This document shows positions 36,110-44,700 of a stretch of 58,013 nucleotides of DNA, one piece after another. The notes beneath the pieces are model-generated. The model ran no database searches, was not told where the DNA came from, and worked only from the letters and a program-made list of their open reading frames with translations. Position 1 is the stretch's first letter, and each line of letters starts with the position of its first letter. This stretch comes from Duganella callida (lineage in GTDB: Bacteria > Pseudomonadota > Gammaproteobacteria > Burkholderiales > Burkholderiaceae_D), in NCBI RefSeq assembly GCF_004614165.1, contig NZ_SPVG01000076.1, positions 1 through 58,013 on the forward strand, in the 5' to 3' direction. The translations under genes and the position numbers were made by a program.

Positions 36110-36907
36110 CTATTTTACTGCGACCACGCGCTTGGGGCGGAACACGCTTGCGTCGGCGTAGAAAGCCTGGTCCTGCTCCGGCCACCAGCCCGGCACGCCG
36201 AGGGCCTGCATGGGCGTGAAGCCGGAGGTGTCCAGCCCCTGTTCGGCCAGCTCGCGCGCCACCGTGGCATCGATCCAGGCGCGGCGCGCGGCGTGATCGA
36301 GCGTGAAGAAGGCATCGTCCGCCAGCACGATGCGCGTGTGCGCGGTGATCGCCTTGCGCGGCGCCACCAGCTTTTCCATCAGCGCGTGGCCGAACAGCCA
36401 GACCTGCGCATCGCTGCCCCACTGGCCGCGCCGTTCGAGGAAGGCTTCCTGCCAGCGGTGCCCGCGCAGCGCGGCGATCAGCGCCTGCCCGTCGGCGTCG
36501 TCGCGCACCACCAGCAGCGCGGCGTTTTCATCGAAGATGGTGGCGCCGTCGCGCGCGGGACCGCGCGATTTGCCGACGCCATCCTGCGCGATCTGCGCCG
36601 CCTGCAGGGCATTCAGTTGCACCTTGATGCGCGGGAAGGTCAGCCATACCAGGCCGTTGAAGAAATCGTGCAGATTGTCGCGCGTCGGCACGCAGCCGGT
36701 GGCGCCGATGTGCTGCTCGTAGGCCGTGCCTTCAGGCAGCGCCTCCTGCGGCACGAACGATATCGGCAGGTCGAGGTGATTGCGCAGGCCCAGTTCCGCG
36801 GCCAGCTGGCAGAACCCGTCGCGGAAATGCGCTTGCGCCGACAACCGGCCGGCCGCGTCGCGCACCGATTCGTACCACGGACGCGACCAGTCGATTGTGT
36901 TCAGCAC
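36110..36907 (-). CDS. DUF3025 domain protein
   Basis: The 265-residue soluble protein has DUF3025 features: ISFVPQEALPEGTAYEQHI, RDNLHDFFNGLVWLTFPRIKVQLN and a C-terminal GVPGWWPEQDQAFYADASVFRP. No catalytic function is known for the family. It starts four bases after the pyrC stop and is almost certainly in the same transcript; this pairing is common in beta-proteobacteria. Confidence 0.9.
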   Translation of the reverse strand: MLNTIDWSRPWYESVRDAAGRLSAQAHFRDGFCQLAAELGLRNHLDLPISFVPQEALPEGTAYEQHIGATGCVPTRDNLHDFFNGLVWLTFPRIKVQLNALQAAQIAQDGVGKSRGPARDGATIFDENAALLVVRDDADGQALIAALRGHRWQEAFLERRGQWGSDAQVWLFGHALMEKLVAPRKAITAHTRIVLADDAFFTLDHAARRAWIDATVARELAEQGLDTSGFTPMQALGVPGWWPEQDQAFYADASVFRPKRVVAVK

Positions 36908-36910
36908 TGC

Positions 36911-37963
36911 TTAAACCATTTTCCAGTTGATGGTTTCACCGGCGTTGAGCGGCACCACGGTCTGCTCGGCCAGCGGCAGCGTTTCCGGCAGCGTCCACTG
37001 TTCGCGCTTGAGGGTGATGGTGCCCTGGTTCACCGGCAGGCCGTAGAATGCCGGGCCATTCAGGCTGGCGAAGGCTTCCAGCTTGTCCAGCGCGCCGGCG
37101 CGTTCGAACGCCTCGGTGTACAGCTCCATCGCGTGCAGCGCGGTGTAGCAGCCGGCGCAGCCGCAGGCGGCTTCCTTGGCGCCTTTGGCGTGCGGCGCCG
37201 AGTCGGTGCCGAGGAAGAAGCGCTCGTCGCCGCTGGTGGCGGCGGTGACCAGCGCCAGCCGGTGTTCCTCGCGCTTCAGCACCGGCAGGCAGTAGTAGTG
37301 CGGACGGATGCCGCCGCGGAAGATGTCGTTGCGGTTGTACAGCAGGTGATGCGCGGTGATGGTGGCGGCGATCGGACCTTCCGCTTCCGCCACGTACTGC
37401 GCGGCGTGCTTGGTGGTGATGTGTTCGAACACGATGTTCAGCGCCGGGAAATCGCGGCGCAGCGGACGCATCACGCGCTCGATGAACACCGCCTCGCGGT
37501 CGAACAGGTCGATCTCGTTGTCGGTGACTTCGCCGTGGACCAGGAAGGGCATGCCGACTTCCTGCATCTTTTCCAGCGTCTTGTAGCACTTGGACAGATC
37601 GGTGACGCCGGCGTCCGAGTTGGTGGTGGCGCCGGCCGGGTACAGCTTCACCGCCTGCACGATGCCGCTCTCCTGGGCGCGCACGATTTCGTCGGCAGGG
37701 GTGTTATCGGTCAGGTACAGCGTCATCAGCGGCTCGAACGACATGCCCTCCGGCAGCGCCGCCATGATGCGCTCGCGGTAGGCGATGGCGGCGGCGGTGG
37801 TGGTGACCGGCGGTTTCAGGTTCGGCATCACGATCGCGCGGCCGAACTGGCGCGCGCTGTGCGGCAGCACGCTGGCCAGCGTGGCGCCGTCGCGCAGGTG
37901 CAAATGCCAGTCGTCTGGACGGATGATGGTGATGCTGTCGGGGGTGTGTTCGAGGTCGGACAT
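36911..37963 (-). CDS. pyrC: Dihydroorotase
   Basis: Third step of pyrimidine synthesis: cyclises carbamoyl-aspartate to dihydroorotate. The 350-residue class-II dihydroorotase (E. coli PyrC type) shows the binuclear zinc motif DWHLHLRDG, the carboxylated lysine in [16 protein letters not shown], metal histidines in VHGEVTD and [10 protein letters not shown], and the catalytic Asp in FLGTDSAPH. The ribosome site before ATG 37963 is weak. Confidence 0.97.
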   Translation of the reverse strand: MSDLEHTPDSITIIRPDDWHLHLRDGATLASVLPHSARQFGRAIVMPNLKPPVTTTAAAIAYRERIMAALPEGMSFEPLMTLYLTDNTPADEIVRAQESGIVQAVKLYPAGATTNSDAGVTDLSKCYKTLEKMQEVGMPFLVHGEVTDNEIDLFDREAVFIERVMRPLRRDFPALNIVFEHITTKHAAQYVAEAEGPIAATITAHHLLYNRNDIFRGGIRPHYYCLPVLKREEHRLALVTAATSGDERFFLGTDSAPHAKGAKEAACGCAGCYTALHAMELYTEAFERAGALDKLEAFASLNGPAFYGLPVNQGTITLKREQWTLPETLPLAEQTVVPLNAGETINWKMV

Positions 37964-38025
37964 GGCGGCGCGCTTTCAGCTAACAATAACGAATACCCGC
38001 CATTTTACCTCGTTGCGCCTCCTGC

Positions 38026-38054
38026 TTGACAGCTCGTACGCAAAAGCGTACGTT
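38026..38054 (+). promoter_or_regulatory. yefM-yoeB promoter and operator
   Basis: A perfect -35 TTGACA (38026-38031) and a TACGTT -10 (38049-38054) are 17 bases apart. The inverted repeat CGTACGC-AAAA-GCGTACG (38035-38052) fills the spacer and -10. Its two CGTACG cores are 12 bases centre to centre, the geometry known for YefM-YoeB operators in E. coli (TGTACA cores). Bound complex would block RNA polymerase, giving autorepression. Confidence 0.75.
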
Positions 38055-38080
38055 CAAGCCGATAACATCAAGGAGCAGCC

Positions 38081-38323
38081 ATGGACACCATTTCCGCCAG
38101 CGAGGCCCGCGCTCGGCTCTATAACCTCATCGACGAAACGGCCGCCAACCACGCCCCGGTCCAGATCACCGGCAAGCGCAACAATGCGGTGCTGGTGTCC
38201 GCCGAAGACTGGGCGGCGATACAGGAAACGCTCTATCTGCTCTCCGTCCCGGGCATGCGTGAGTCGATACTCGAGGCACGCGCGGAACCACTGGCAGACA
38301 GCAGCAAGGAGCTCAACTGGTGA
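38081..38323 (+). CDS. yefM: Antitoxin YefM
   Basis: The 80-residue Phd/YefM antitoxin has the N-terminal DNA-binding fold TISASEARARLYNLIDE and the RNNAVLVSAEDWAAIQETLYLL core. A flexible acidic tail wraps and inhibits the toxin. AAGGAG lies at 38070-38075. The stop overlaps the toxin start by four bases (GTGA). It probably represses its own promoter with YoeB as co-repressor through the operator at 38035-38052. Confidence 0.93.
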   Translation: MDTISASEARARLYNLIDETAANHAPVQITGKRNNAVLVSAEDWAAIQETLYLLSVPGMRESILEARAEPLADSSKELNW

Positions 38324-38583
38324 GCTGGCAGCTGGTGTATTCGCGCCAGGCGCAGAAAGATGCGAAAAAACTGGCCGCTGCCAATCTGAAGAAACAGGCG
38401 CAGGCGCTACTGGACGTGCTGGCCAATGATCCGTTTGCCCGTCCTCCGCCTTATGAAAAACTGGTCGGCGACCTGGCCGGCACCTATTCGCGCAGGATCA
38501 ATATCCATCACCGGCTGGTCTACGAAGTCTTCCCGGATCAGCATACCGTGCGCATCCTGCGCATGTGGTCACACTATGACTGA
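38320..38583 (+). CDS. yoeB: mRNA interferase toxin YoeB
   Basis: The 87-residue RelE/YoeB-family ribosome-dependent endoribonuclease starts at GTG 38320 with AAGGAG upstream. It has WQLVYSRQAQKDAKKLAAA at the start, KLVGDLAGTYSRRINIHHRLVYEV in the middle (the Glu and Arg region of the active site) and the C-terminal catalytic His in RMWSHYD. It looks intact. The stop abuts the convergent amidohydrolase stop at 38584. Confidence 0.93.
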   Translation: MSWQLVYSRQAQKDAKKLAAANLKKQAQALLDVLANDPFARPPPYEKLVGDLAGTYSRRINIHHRLVYEVFPDQHTVRILRMWSHYD

Positions 38584-40031
38584 CTACTCCGCCACCGTCT
38601 GCGCCGCCCACGCCTTGGTGTCGGCAAGGATGTCATCCAGGCGCGCGCGGTCGTAGAGCTGGCCGCGGCTGATCACGCTGCGGATCTGCCGCGTGGCGCC
38701 GATGTCCCGCAGCGGATTGGCGTCCAGCACCAGCACATCGGCCGTCTTGCCGGCTTCCAGCGCGCCGTAGCGATCCAGCTTGCCGAGGAAGCGCGGACCG
38801 TTGATGACGGCACTCTGCAGCGCCTGCGCCGGCGTCAGGCCGTAATGCACGTACAGGCCGATCTCGTCATGCAGCGCCTGTCCCGGATAGTCGTAGGAAT
38901 TCAGAAAACCCGCGTCGGTGCCGGCGATGATGCTGACGCCTTCCTGTTGCAGGATCGGCAGCAGCGACGCCGATTTCTCGAACGTCGCGTGACGCAGCGC
39001 GATCGCCGCCGCGTCATCCTGCGCCGCGCGCTGCACGCGCCAGTCATAGGTGGCGCGCAGGCCCTTGCCGATGTATTGCAGGGCTTCGTCATGCGCGTGA
39101 TCGTCACGGTCCAGATAGGCCACCACGCGCGACACCGACAAGGTCGGCACCACCGCCGTGCCCTTGGACGCCATGTAGCGGAACGATGCGCGCGCGGTCG
39201 GCTCGTCGTAGGTTTCCAGGCTGCGCTTCAGGGCCTCCTTGCCGGTCAGCTTGCCGTCCGCCACCTGCGCGGTCAGCTCGCGCTCCAGCGGCGTCGCCGT
39301 GCGCAGCAGATAGGACTGGTGCTCGACCGTGCCCAGGCCCGCGTCGAACATGGTGGGCAAGGTCAGTTGCACCGGGATGTGGCCGGAGGTGCGCATGCCG
39401 CGCTCCCTGGCCTGGCGCAGCGCTTCCAGGTAAATCTCCGGCTTCAGCGTGTTTTCGGTGATCTTGACGAAATCTACCTTTTGGCCCTGCAGCTTGTCCA
39501 GCGCGCGGGTCACCTCTTCCGGCGTGCCGACTTCAATGGTGCCCTTCCACAGCGGCTTGTAGCCTTCCAGCTTGGCGGCCGACGTGAAGATGGTCGGCCC
39601 TTCGAGCTGTCCCTGGTTGACCTGGTCGCGCCACGCCAGCACCGTGTCCGGCAGGTCGCCCGAACAATCGCGCACGGCGGTGATGCCGTAAGCCAGATAC
39701 AGCTGCAGCAGATGCTTGTTCTCGTCGATCAGCTTGGGGCCGCCGCCGAAGTGCACGTGCGTGTCCCACAGGCCCGGCATCACGTACTTGCCCGGCAGGC
39801 TGAGGGTCTTTTTCGGCGCATAATCGGACAGCTGCCCGTCGTCCACCACCGCCAGGATCTTGTCGCCCTTGAGCACCAGCGACTTGCCGGTCACCGTCTT
39901 GCCGGCCGCGACATCGATCAAGGTGGCCTTGGTCAGCACCAGGTCGGCGGCGATTCTGTCGGCCGCGTGGGCCGCGCTCAACAGCTCCAGCGCCAGGAGC
40001 GCGCCGCTTAATTGTTTAAAAGTAATTTTCA

Positions 40032-40032
<1 letters not shown>
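38584..40032 (-). CDS. Exported amidohydrolase (imidazolonepropionase-like)
   Basis: The 482-residue protein has a signal peptide (cleavage after AHA, about residue 23) and an amidohydrolase TIM barrel. It shows the metal motif WDTHVHFG (His92, His94), later His residues in SGHIPVQLTLPTMFDAG and VEHQSYLL, and the Asp in IIAGTDAGF. Such periplasmic enzymes often cleave acyl-amino acids or Xaa-Pro dipeptides; the substrate here is unknown. The start at 40032 shares bases with the ABC ATPase stop (TGATG), so translation is coupled to it. Confidence 0.88.
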
Positions 40033-40757
<725 letters not shown>

Positions 40758-40972
40758 AAGAAAATACATTATTCTGTCGGGCCTGCGCCGCCGCATGGAC
40801 GGCCGCGCGTGCGCTTGACAGCGCCCCTGCCCACAAGGATACTGCGGAACTTGCCAATTGTTTCAGCAGCCGGCCTACCCAAAAACCGGCTCGCCACACT
40901 ATAAAGAACGCAGCGGCGGCACCCCGCCCGCTACCGGGTCCAGAGAGACACTACCACAGGAAACCCATAAAG

Positions 40973-42211
40973 ATGAATAAACAAAGCCGATTGACCACGT
41001 ACATCCTGATCGGACTGGCGCTAGGCATTATCACCGGCTACTTCGCCCATGACCACATGGAGCACCCGGAAAGCTTCGCCGACACCATGACCCTGATCAC
41101 CACGCTGTTCCTGCGTCTGATCAAAATGATCATTGCGCCGCTGGTGTTCTCGACCCTGGTGTGCGGCATCGCCAAGATGGGCGATGCGACGGCCGTGGGC
41201 CGCATCGGCGTCAAGACCCTGGGCTGGTTCTTCATCGCCTCGGTGATGTCGCTGACCCTGGGCCTGGTCCTGGTCAACCTGTTCCGTCCCGGCGACGCGC
41301 TGCTGGGCCACATGGCCGCCACCGCCGCCAAGGCCGACCTGGCCACCTCCAGCCTGACGCTGAAGGACTTCATCACCCACCTGGTGCCGGCTTCCATCGT
41401 CGAAGGCATGGCCAAGAATGAAATCCTGCAGATCGTGATCTTCTCGCTGTTCTTCGGTTCCGCCGCGGCGGCCGTGGGCAGCAAGGCCAATGTGCTGATC
41501 GAAGCGCTGGACGGCGTGGCGCACGTGATGCTGAAAGTCACCGGCTACGTGATGAAATTCGCGCCGTTCGCCGTGTTCGCGGCGGTGGCCGGCACCATCG
41601 CCAAGAGCGGCCTGGGCGTGCTGTCCACCTACGGCGTGTTCATGGCCGAGTTCTACTTCGGCATCGTGCTGTTGTGGGCGTTGCTGATCTTCATCGGCTT
41701 CGTGTTCCTCAAGGGCCGCGTCTTCGCGCTGATGAACGAGATGCGCAGCCCGGCGCTGCTGGCCTTCTCGACCGCTTCGAGCGAAGCGGCGTATCCGAAA
41801 ACGCTGGAAGGCCTGGAGCGTTTCGGCGTGCGCAACCGCATCGCCTCGTTCGTCCTGCCGATCGGCTACTCGTTCAACCTCGATGGTTCGATGATGTACT
41901 GCACCTTCGCCACCGTGTTCATCGCCCAGGCCTACGGCATTGAAATGTCGCTGGGCCAGCAGATGACCATGATGGCGGTGCTGATGCTGACCTCCAAGGG
42001 CATGGCCGGCGTGCCGCGCGCCTCGCTGGTGGTGATAGCCGCCACGCTGGGCCAGTTCAACATCCCGGAAGCCGGCATGCTGCTGCTGCTGGGCATCGAC
42101 CACTTCCTCGACATGGCGCGCTCCGCCACCAACGTCATCGGCAACGGCATCGCCACCGCGGTCGTCGCCAAATGGGAAGGCGAGATGGAAACGCCGAAAG
42201 AGACGCTGTAA
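40973..42211 (+). CDS. Dicarboxylate/amino acid:cation symporter (DctA/GltP type)
   Basis: The 412-residue inner-membrane protein is of the DAACS family. The serine-rich re-entrant loop is in LAFSTASSEAAYPKTLEGL, the substrate/cation site in YSFNLDGSMMYCT, and the helix-8 motif in ARSATNVIGNGIATAVVA. It imports C4-dicarboxylates or glutamate/aspartate with H+ or Na+; sequence alone does not separate these. AGGAAA precedes the ATG and a strong terminator follows at 42224-42251. A TATAAA at 40900-40905 may be the -10. Confidence 0.93.
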   Translation: MNKQSRLTTYILIGLALGIITGYFAHDHMEHPESFADTMTLITTLFLRLIKMIIAPLVFSTLVCGIAKMGDATAVGRIGVKTLGWFFIASVMSLTLGLVLVNLFRPGDALLGHMAATAAKADLATSSLTLKDFITHLVPASIVEGMAKNEILQIVIFSLFFGSAAAAVGSKANVLIEALDGVAHVMLKVTGYVMKFAPFAVFAAVAGTIAKSGLGVLSTYGVFMAEFYFGIVLLWALLIFIGFVFLKGRVFALMNEMRSPALLAFSTASSEAAYPKTLEGLERFGVRNRIASFVLPIGYSFNLDGSMMYCTFATVFIAQAYGIEMSLGQQMTMMAVLMLTSKGMAGVPRASLVVIAATLGQFNIPEAGMLLLLGIDHFLDMARSATNVIGNGIATAVVAKWEGEMETPKETL

Positions 42212-42223
42212 GCAGCAACCAGG

Positions 42224-42251
42224 AAAGCCACCTGCGCGGTGGCTTTTTTTT
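42224..42251 (+). terminator. Intrinsic terminator of the symporter gene
   Basis: AAGCCACC pairs with GGTGGCTT around TGCGC, followed by eight T residues. Confidence 0.92.
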
Positions 42252-42259
42252 CGTCGCAA

Positions 42260-42454
42260 TCAGATGCGCTTACCTTCCGGCTTGACCTCCAGCTCACGCA
42301 GCCTGCGCCGCAAACGGAAGTTATCGATCATCGCCGCTATCAAGCTGATCAGAATGATGATGTTCAGCGCATCGCTGCCGAATAACCTGAAAAACAATGC
42401 AGCGCCCGCTGCGCAAGCGACTCCCGTCAATAACAGCATGAGTCCATCTTTCAT
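42260..42454 (-). CDS. Small two-helix membrane protein (64 aa)
   Basis: The 64-residue product has two hydrophobic helices (MLLLTGVACAAGAALFF and NIIILISLIAAMI) and a basic C-terminal tail (NFRLRRRLRELEVKPEGKR), consistent with both ends inside. GCGGAG lies seven bases before ATG 42454. The family is not recognised. It overlaps in a different frame the end of the ORF at 42321-42713; the better ribosome site and composition favour this frame. Confidence 0.65.
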   Translation of the reverse strand: MKDGLMLLLTGVACAAGAALFFRLFGSDALNIIILISLIAAMIDNFRLRRRLRELEVKPEGKRI

Positions 42455-42713
42455 CGGCTTCTCCGCTTATAAATTCGGGATGGCGCACCATAAGCGACGG
42501 CAGCCAGGGACGATGCAAATGATTCATCTGCGCATTCCGCAATACCTCGGAAAGAGAGGTTCCTCCGGCGAGGTTGCGGCCTGTCGCCACGGCGATACTA
42601 CCAATCACCGCCCCAACGTAATAGGAAGCACTCATTGCCCCGATGATGGCCAGCTTTTCGCCCCGAAGTCCGGCGCCGATCGCCTCCCTAACGGTTGGCT
42701 TCTCACACAGCAT
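42321..42713 (-). CDS. Gly/Ala-rich hypothetical protein, C-terminus uncertain
   Basis: From ATG 42713 the frame gives TVREAIGAGLRGEKLAIIG, then AMSASYYVGAVIGSIAVATG, then GGTSLSEVL and HRPWLPSLMVRHPEFI. The first about 85 residues look like a real protein: a glycine/alanine-rich hydrophobic core flanked by charged ends. The remainder reads through the separate 64-residue gene and looks random, so a frameshift near 42460 is possible. I have a sense of similar small proteins in Burkholderiales but know no function. A toxin- or bacteriocin-like membrane peptide is only speculation. AAGG lies close before the ATG. Confidence 0.4.
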   Translation of the reverse strand: MLCEKPTVREAIGAGLRGEKLAIIGAMSASYYVGAVIGSIAVATGRNLAGGTSLSEVLRNAQMNHLHRPWLPSLMVRHPEFISGEADERWTHAVIDGSRLRSGRCIVFQVIRQRCAEHHHSDQLDSGDDR

Positions 42714-42829
42714 GCGCCTTGCGGCGACGCATATCAAGCAAGCGCGGCTGTGGTGCGGAATTGTTATTCTGCTTGGTGTTTTTCGCAATTGCGATGGCAC
42801 GCCCGCTGAGGCACCATCTGGGAATAATC

Positions 42830-43264
42830 ATGCTTAGATGGAGACTTTATGACTGCTTCCCGGCGCACTGCGCTAAAGACTTTGCTGGCTGGCGCGGCGG
42901 CAGAGCCCAAGTGGGGAGCGATGCCGAAGGCGGCCTGCTGCTGCACTACAACCAGCGTGCCTACGTCGGCATCGGCTTCACGCCCACGCAGATGAAAACC
43001 TTCCGGCACTCACAGGAGCAAAGCTGGATGCGCGAGAAAATGGACATGACCACCGTGCGCATCCGCGTACGCAACGATCGCCACATCGTTACCTTCCACT
43101 ACTCGCTGGACGGCAAAAACTGGATACAGCACCCGTGGCAGATGGAAGTCTCCGGCCTGCACCACAACGTGTTCGGCGGCTTCGCCAGCCTGCAGCCCGG
43201 TATCTACAGCGCGGGCACAGGCACGGTGACCATGCGCGATTTCCAGTATCGCGCGCTGGCTTAA
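42830..43264 (+). pseudogene. C-terminal remnant of a family-43 glycosidase (DUF1349-like beta-sandwich)
   Basis: The coherent stretch begins near DFAGWRGGRAQVGSDAEGG and ends TVTMRDFQYRALA. GLLLHYNQRAYVGIGF, VRIRVRNDRHIVTFHYSLDG and MEVSGLHHNVFGGFASLQPG match the C-terminal concanavalin-like domain of GH43 beta-xylosidase-type enzymes, normally about 500 residues or more. The catalytic propeller is absent; upstream the frame dissolves into unrelated residues. No ribosome site precedes ATG 42830. Most likely a deletion remnant, though expression of the lone domain is not excluded. It overlaps the convergent M20 gene by four bases. Between 42714 and 42829 I see nothing else. Confidence 0.6.
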
Positions 43265-44682
43265 TTCTGCTCGGCGTACACCTTCACCAGCTCGTGCAGG
43301 AAGGTGCGGCCCTCCATCAGCGACTGCACGCCGATGTACTCGTTCAGGCCGTGGATATTGCCCAGGTCCGGCGTCAGGAAGATGCCGCTGATGCCGTAGG
43401 TCGGAATCCCGGCCGCGTTCAGGAACTGGCCGTCGGTGGCGCCCGACTGCAGGATGGGCAGCACCGGCACGCCCGGCCACATCTTCGCGGTCAGCTTTTC
43501 GACCGGCTCCATGATGGCGGCCGTCAGCACCGGCGGCGCTGAATTCTCGCCGCGGATTTCCAGCGTCTCCACCTTCACCGCGGGATCATCGATGGCCTTC
43601 ACCAGCGCCTGGCGCACCGTCTCCTGCGTCACGCCCGGGAAGATGCGGCAGTTGATGTTGGCACGGGCGCGCTGCGGCAGCGCGTTGGTGGCATGACCGG
43701 CGTCCAGCATGGTGGCGACGCAGGTAGTGTGCAGCATGGCCGCCCAGCTGGAGTCCGCATTGGACACGGTGGCAACCGCTCGCGCATCGGCCGGATTCTT
43801 GACCACCGCCTGCATGGCATAGGCGATATCCTTGTGGCCCGCCGCCAGCTGGATCTTCGACATCGCGTTCAGATAACCCTTGCTGCCGTCGGTCAGCTGG
43901 ATCGGGAATTCGTAACCCTGGATTTTGCTCAGCGCGCCGGCCAGATGATAGATGGCGTTGTCCTTCACGGGACGCGAACTGTGGCCGCCCTTGTTGACCA
44001 CTTCCAGGCGGTAGTTTTGCGCCACCTTCTCGCCGGCCTGCACCGTCATCGAGACGCGCTTGCCGGCCGCATTCAGCTCGCCGCCCGCGCCTTCGTTCAG
44101 CGCGAAGCCGGCGTCGATCAGGTCACGGCGGTTCTTGCTCAGCCACTCGGCGCCGTTGAAGGCGCCGGCAGTCTCCTCGCCGCAGGTCAGCGCCATCTTC
44201 AGCGTATGACGCGGCTTATAGCCTTCCTGCTTGAAGCGCACCAGGGAATCGGCCCAGATGGCCGCCTGCGCCTTGTCGTCCAGGGCGCCACGCGCGTAGA
44301 ACTTGCCGTCCTCCTCCACCAACGTGAACGGATCGCGTATCCAGTCTTCGCGCTTGGCTTCCACCACGTCGATGTGGGCCAGCAGCAGGATGGCTTTCGC
44401 CTTCGGATCGCGCCCCGGCAGCACGGCCACCAGCCCGCCTTCCTTCGGATGGTCCGGCGCGGTGAAGATATGCAGATCGGACTCCGGGAAGCCGGCGCTC
44501 TTCAGGCGCGCGGCGATGCGCTCGGCCGCCAGCGTGCAGCTGCCGGACGACAGCGTGGTGTTGGTTTCGACCAGCTCCTTGTACAGGGCGCGGAACTGCT
44601 GTTCGGATGGATCGGCAGCGTAAGCACTTTGCACGCATGCCAGCATGGCGGTAACAGCACCCAGTACAAAACGAGACTTCAT
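43261..44682 (-). CDS. Exported M20-family metallopeptidase
   Basis: The 473-residue protein has a signal peptide (cleavage about SAYA|AD, residue 22). The M20 zinc motifs are LLLAHIDVVEA, the bridging Asp in ARGALDDKAQAA, the catalytic Glu in MALTCGEETAGA and the terminal His in GNIHGLNEYIGV. A lid/dimerisation domain has VVNKGGHSSRP. It probably trims peptides or acyl-amino acids in the periplasm. It ends the minus-strand unit downstream of the ABC exporter by 18 bases, so the two may be co-transcribed. Confidence 0.93.
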   Translation of the reverse strand: MKSRFVLGAVTAMLACVQSAYAADPSEQQFRALYKELVETNTTLSSGSCTLAAERIAARLKSAGFPESDLHIFTAPDHPKEGGLVAVLPGRDPKAKAILLLAHIDVVEAKREDWIRDPFTLVEEDGKFYARGALDDKAQAAIWADSLVRFKQEGYKPRHTLKMALTCGEETAGAFNGAEWLSKNRRDLIDAGFALNEGAGGELNAAGKRVSMTVQAGEKVAQNYRLEVVNKGGHSSRPVKDNAIYHLAGALSKIQGYEFPIQLTDGSKGYLNAMSKIQLAAGHKDIAYAMQAVVKNPADARAVATVSNADSSWAAMLHTTCVATMLDAGHATNALPQRARANINCRIFPGVTQETVRQALVKAIDDPAVKVETLEIRGENSAPPVLTAAIMEPVEKLTAKMWPGVPVLPILQSGATDGQFLNAAGIPTYGISGIFLTPDLGNIHGLNEYIGVQSLMEGRTFLHELVKVYAEQN

Positions 44683-44700
44683 GGTCGAGTCCTTAAAAAG

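Noticed and set aside
42695-42829. 45-residue N-terminal extension of the glycosidase remnant
   Set aside because: Antisense to the Gly/Ala-rich ORF, no ribosome site, and no similarity to the upstream part of GH43 enzymes.
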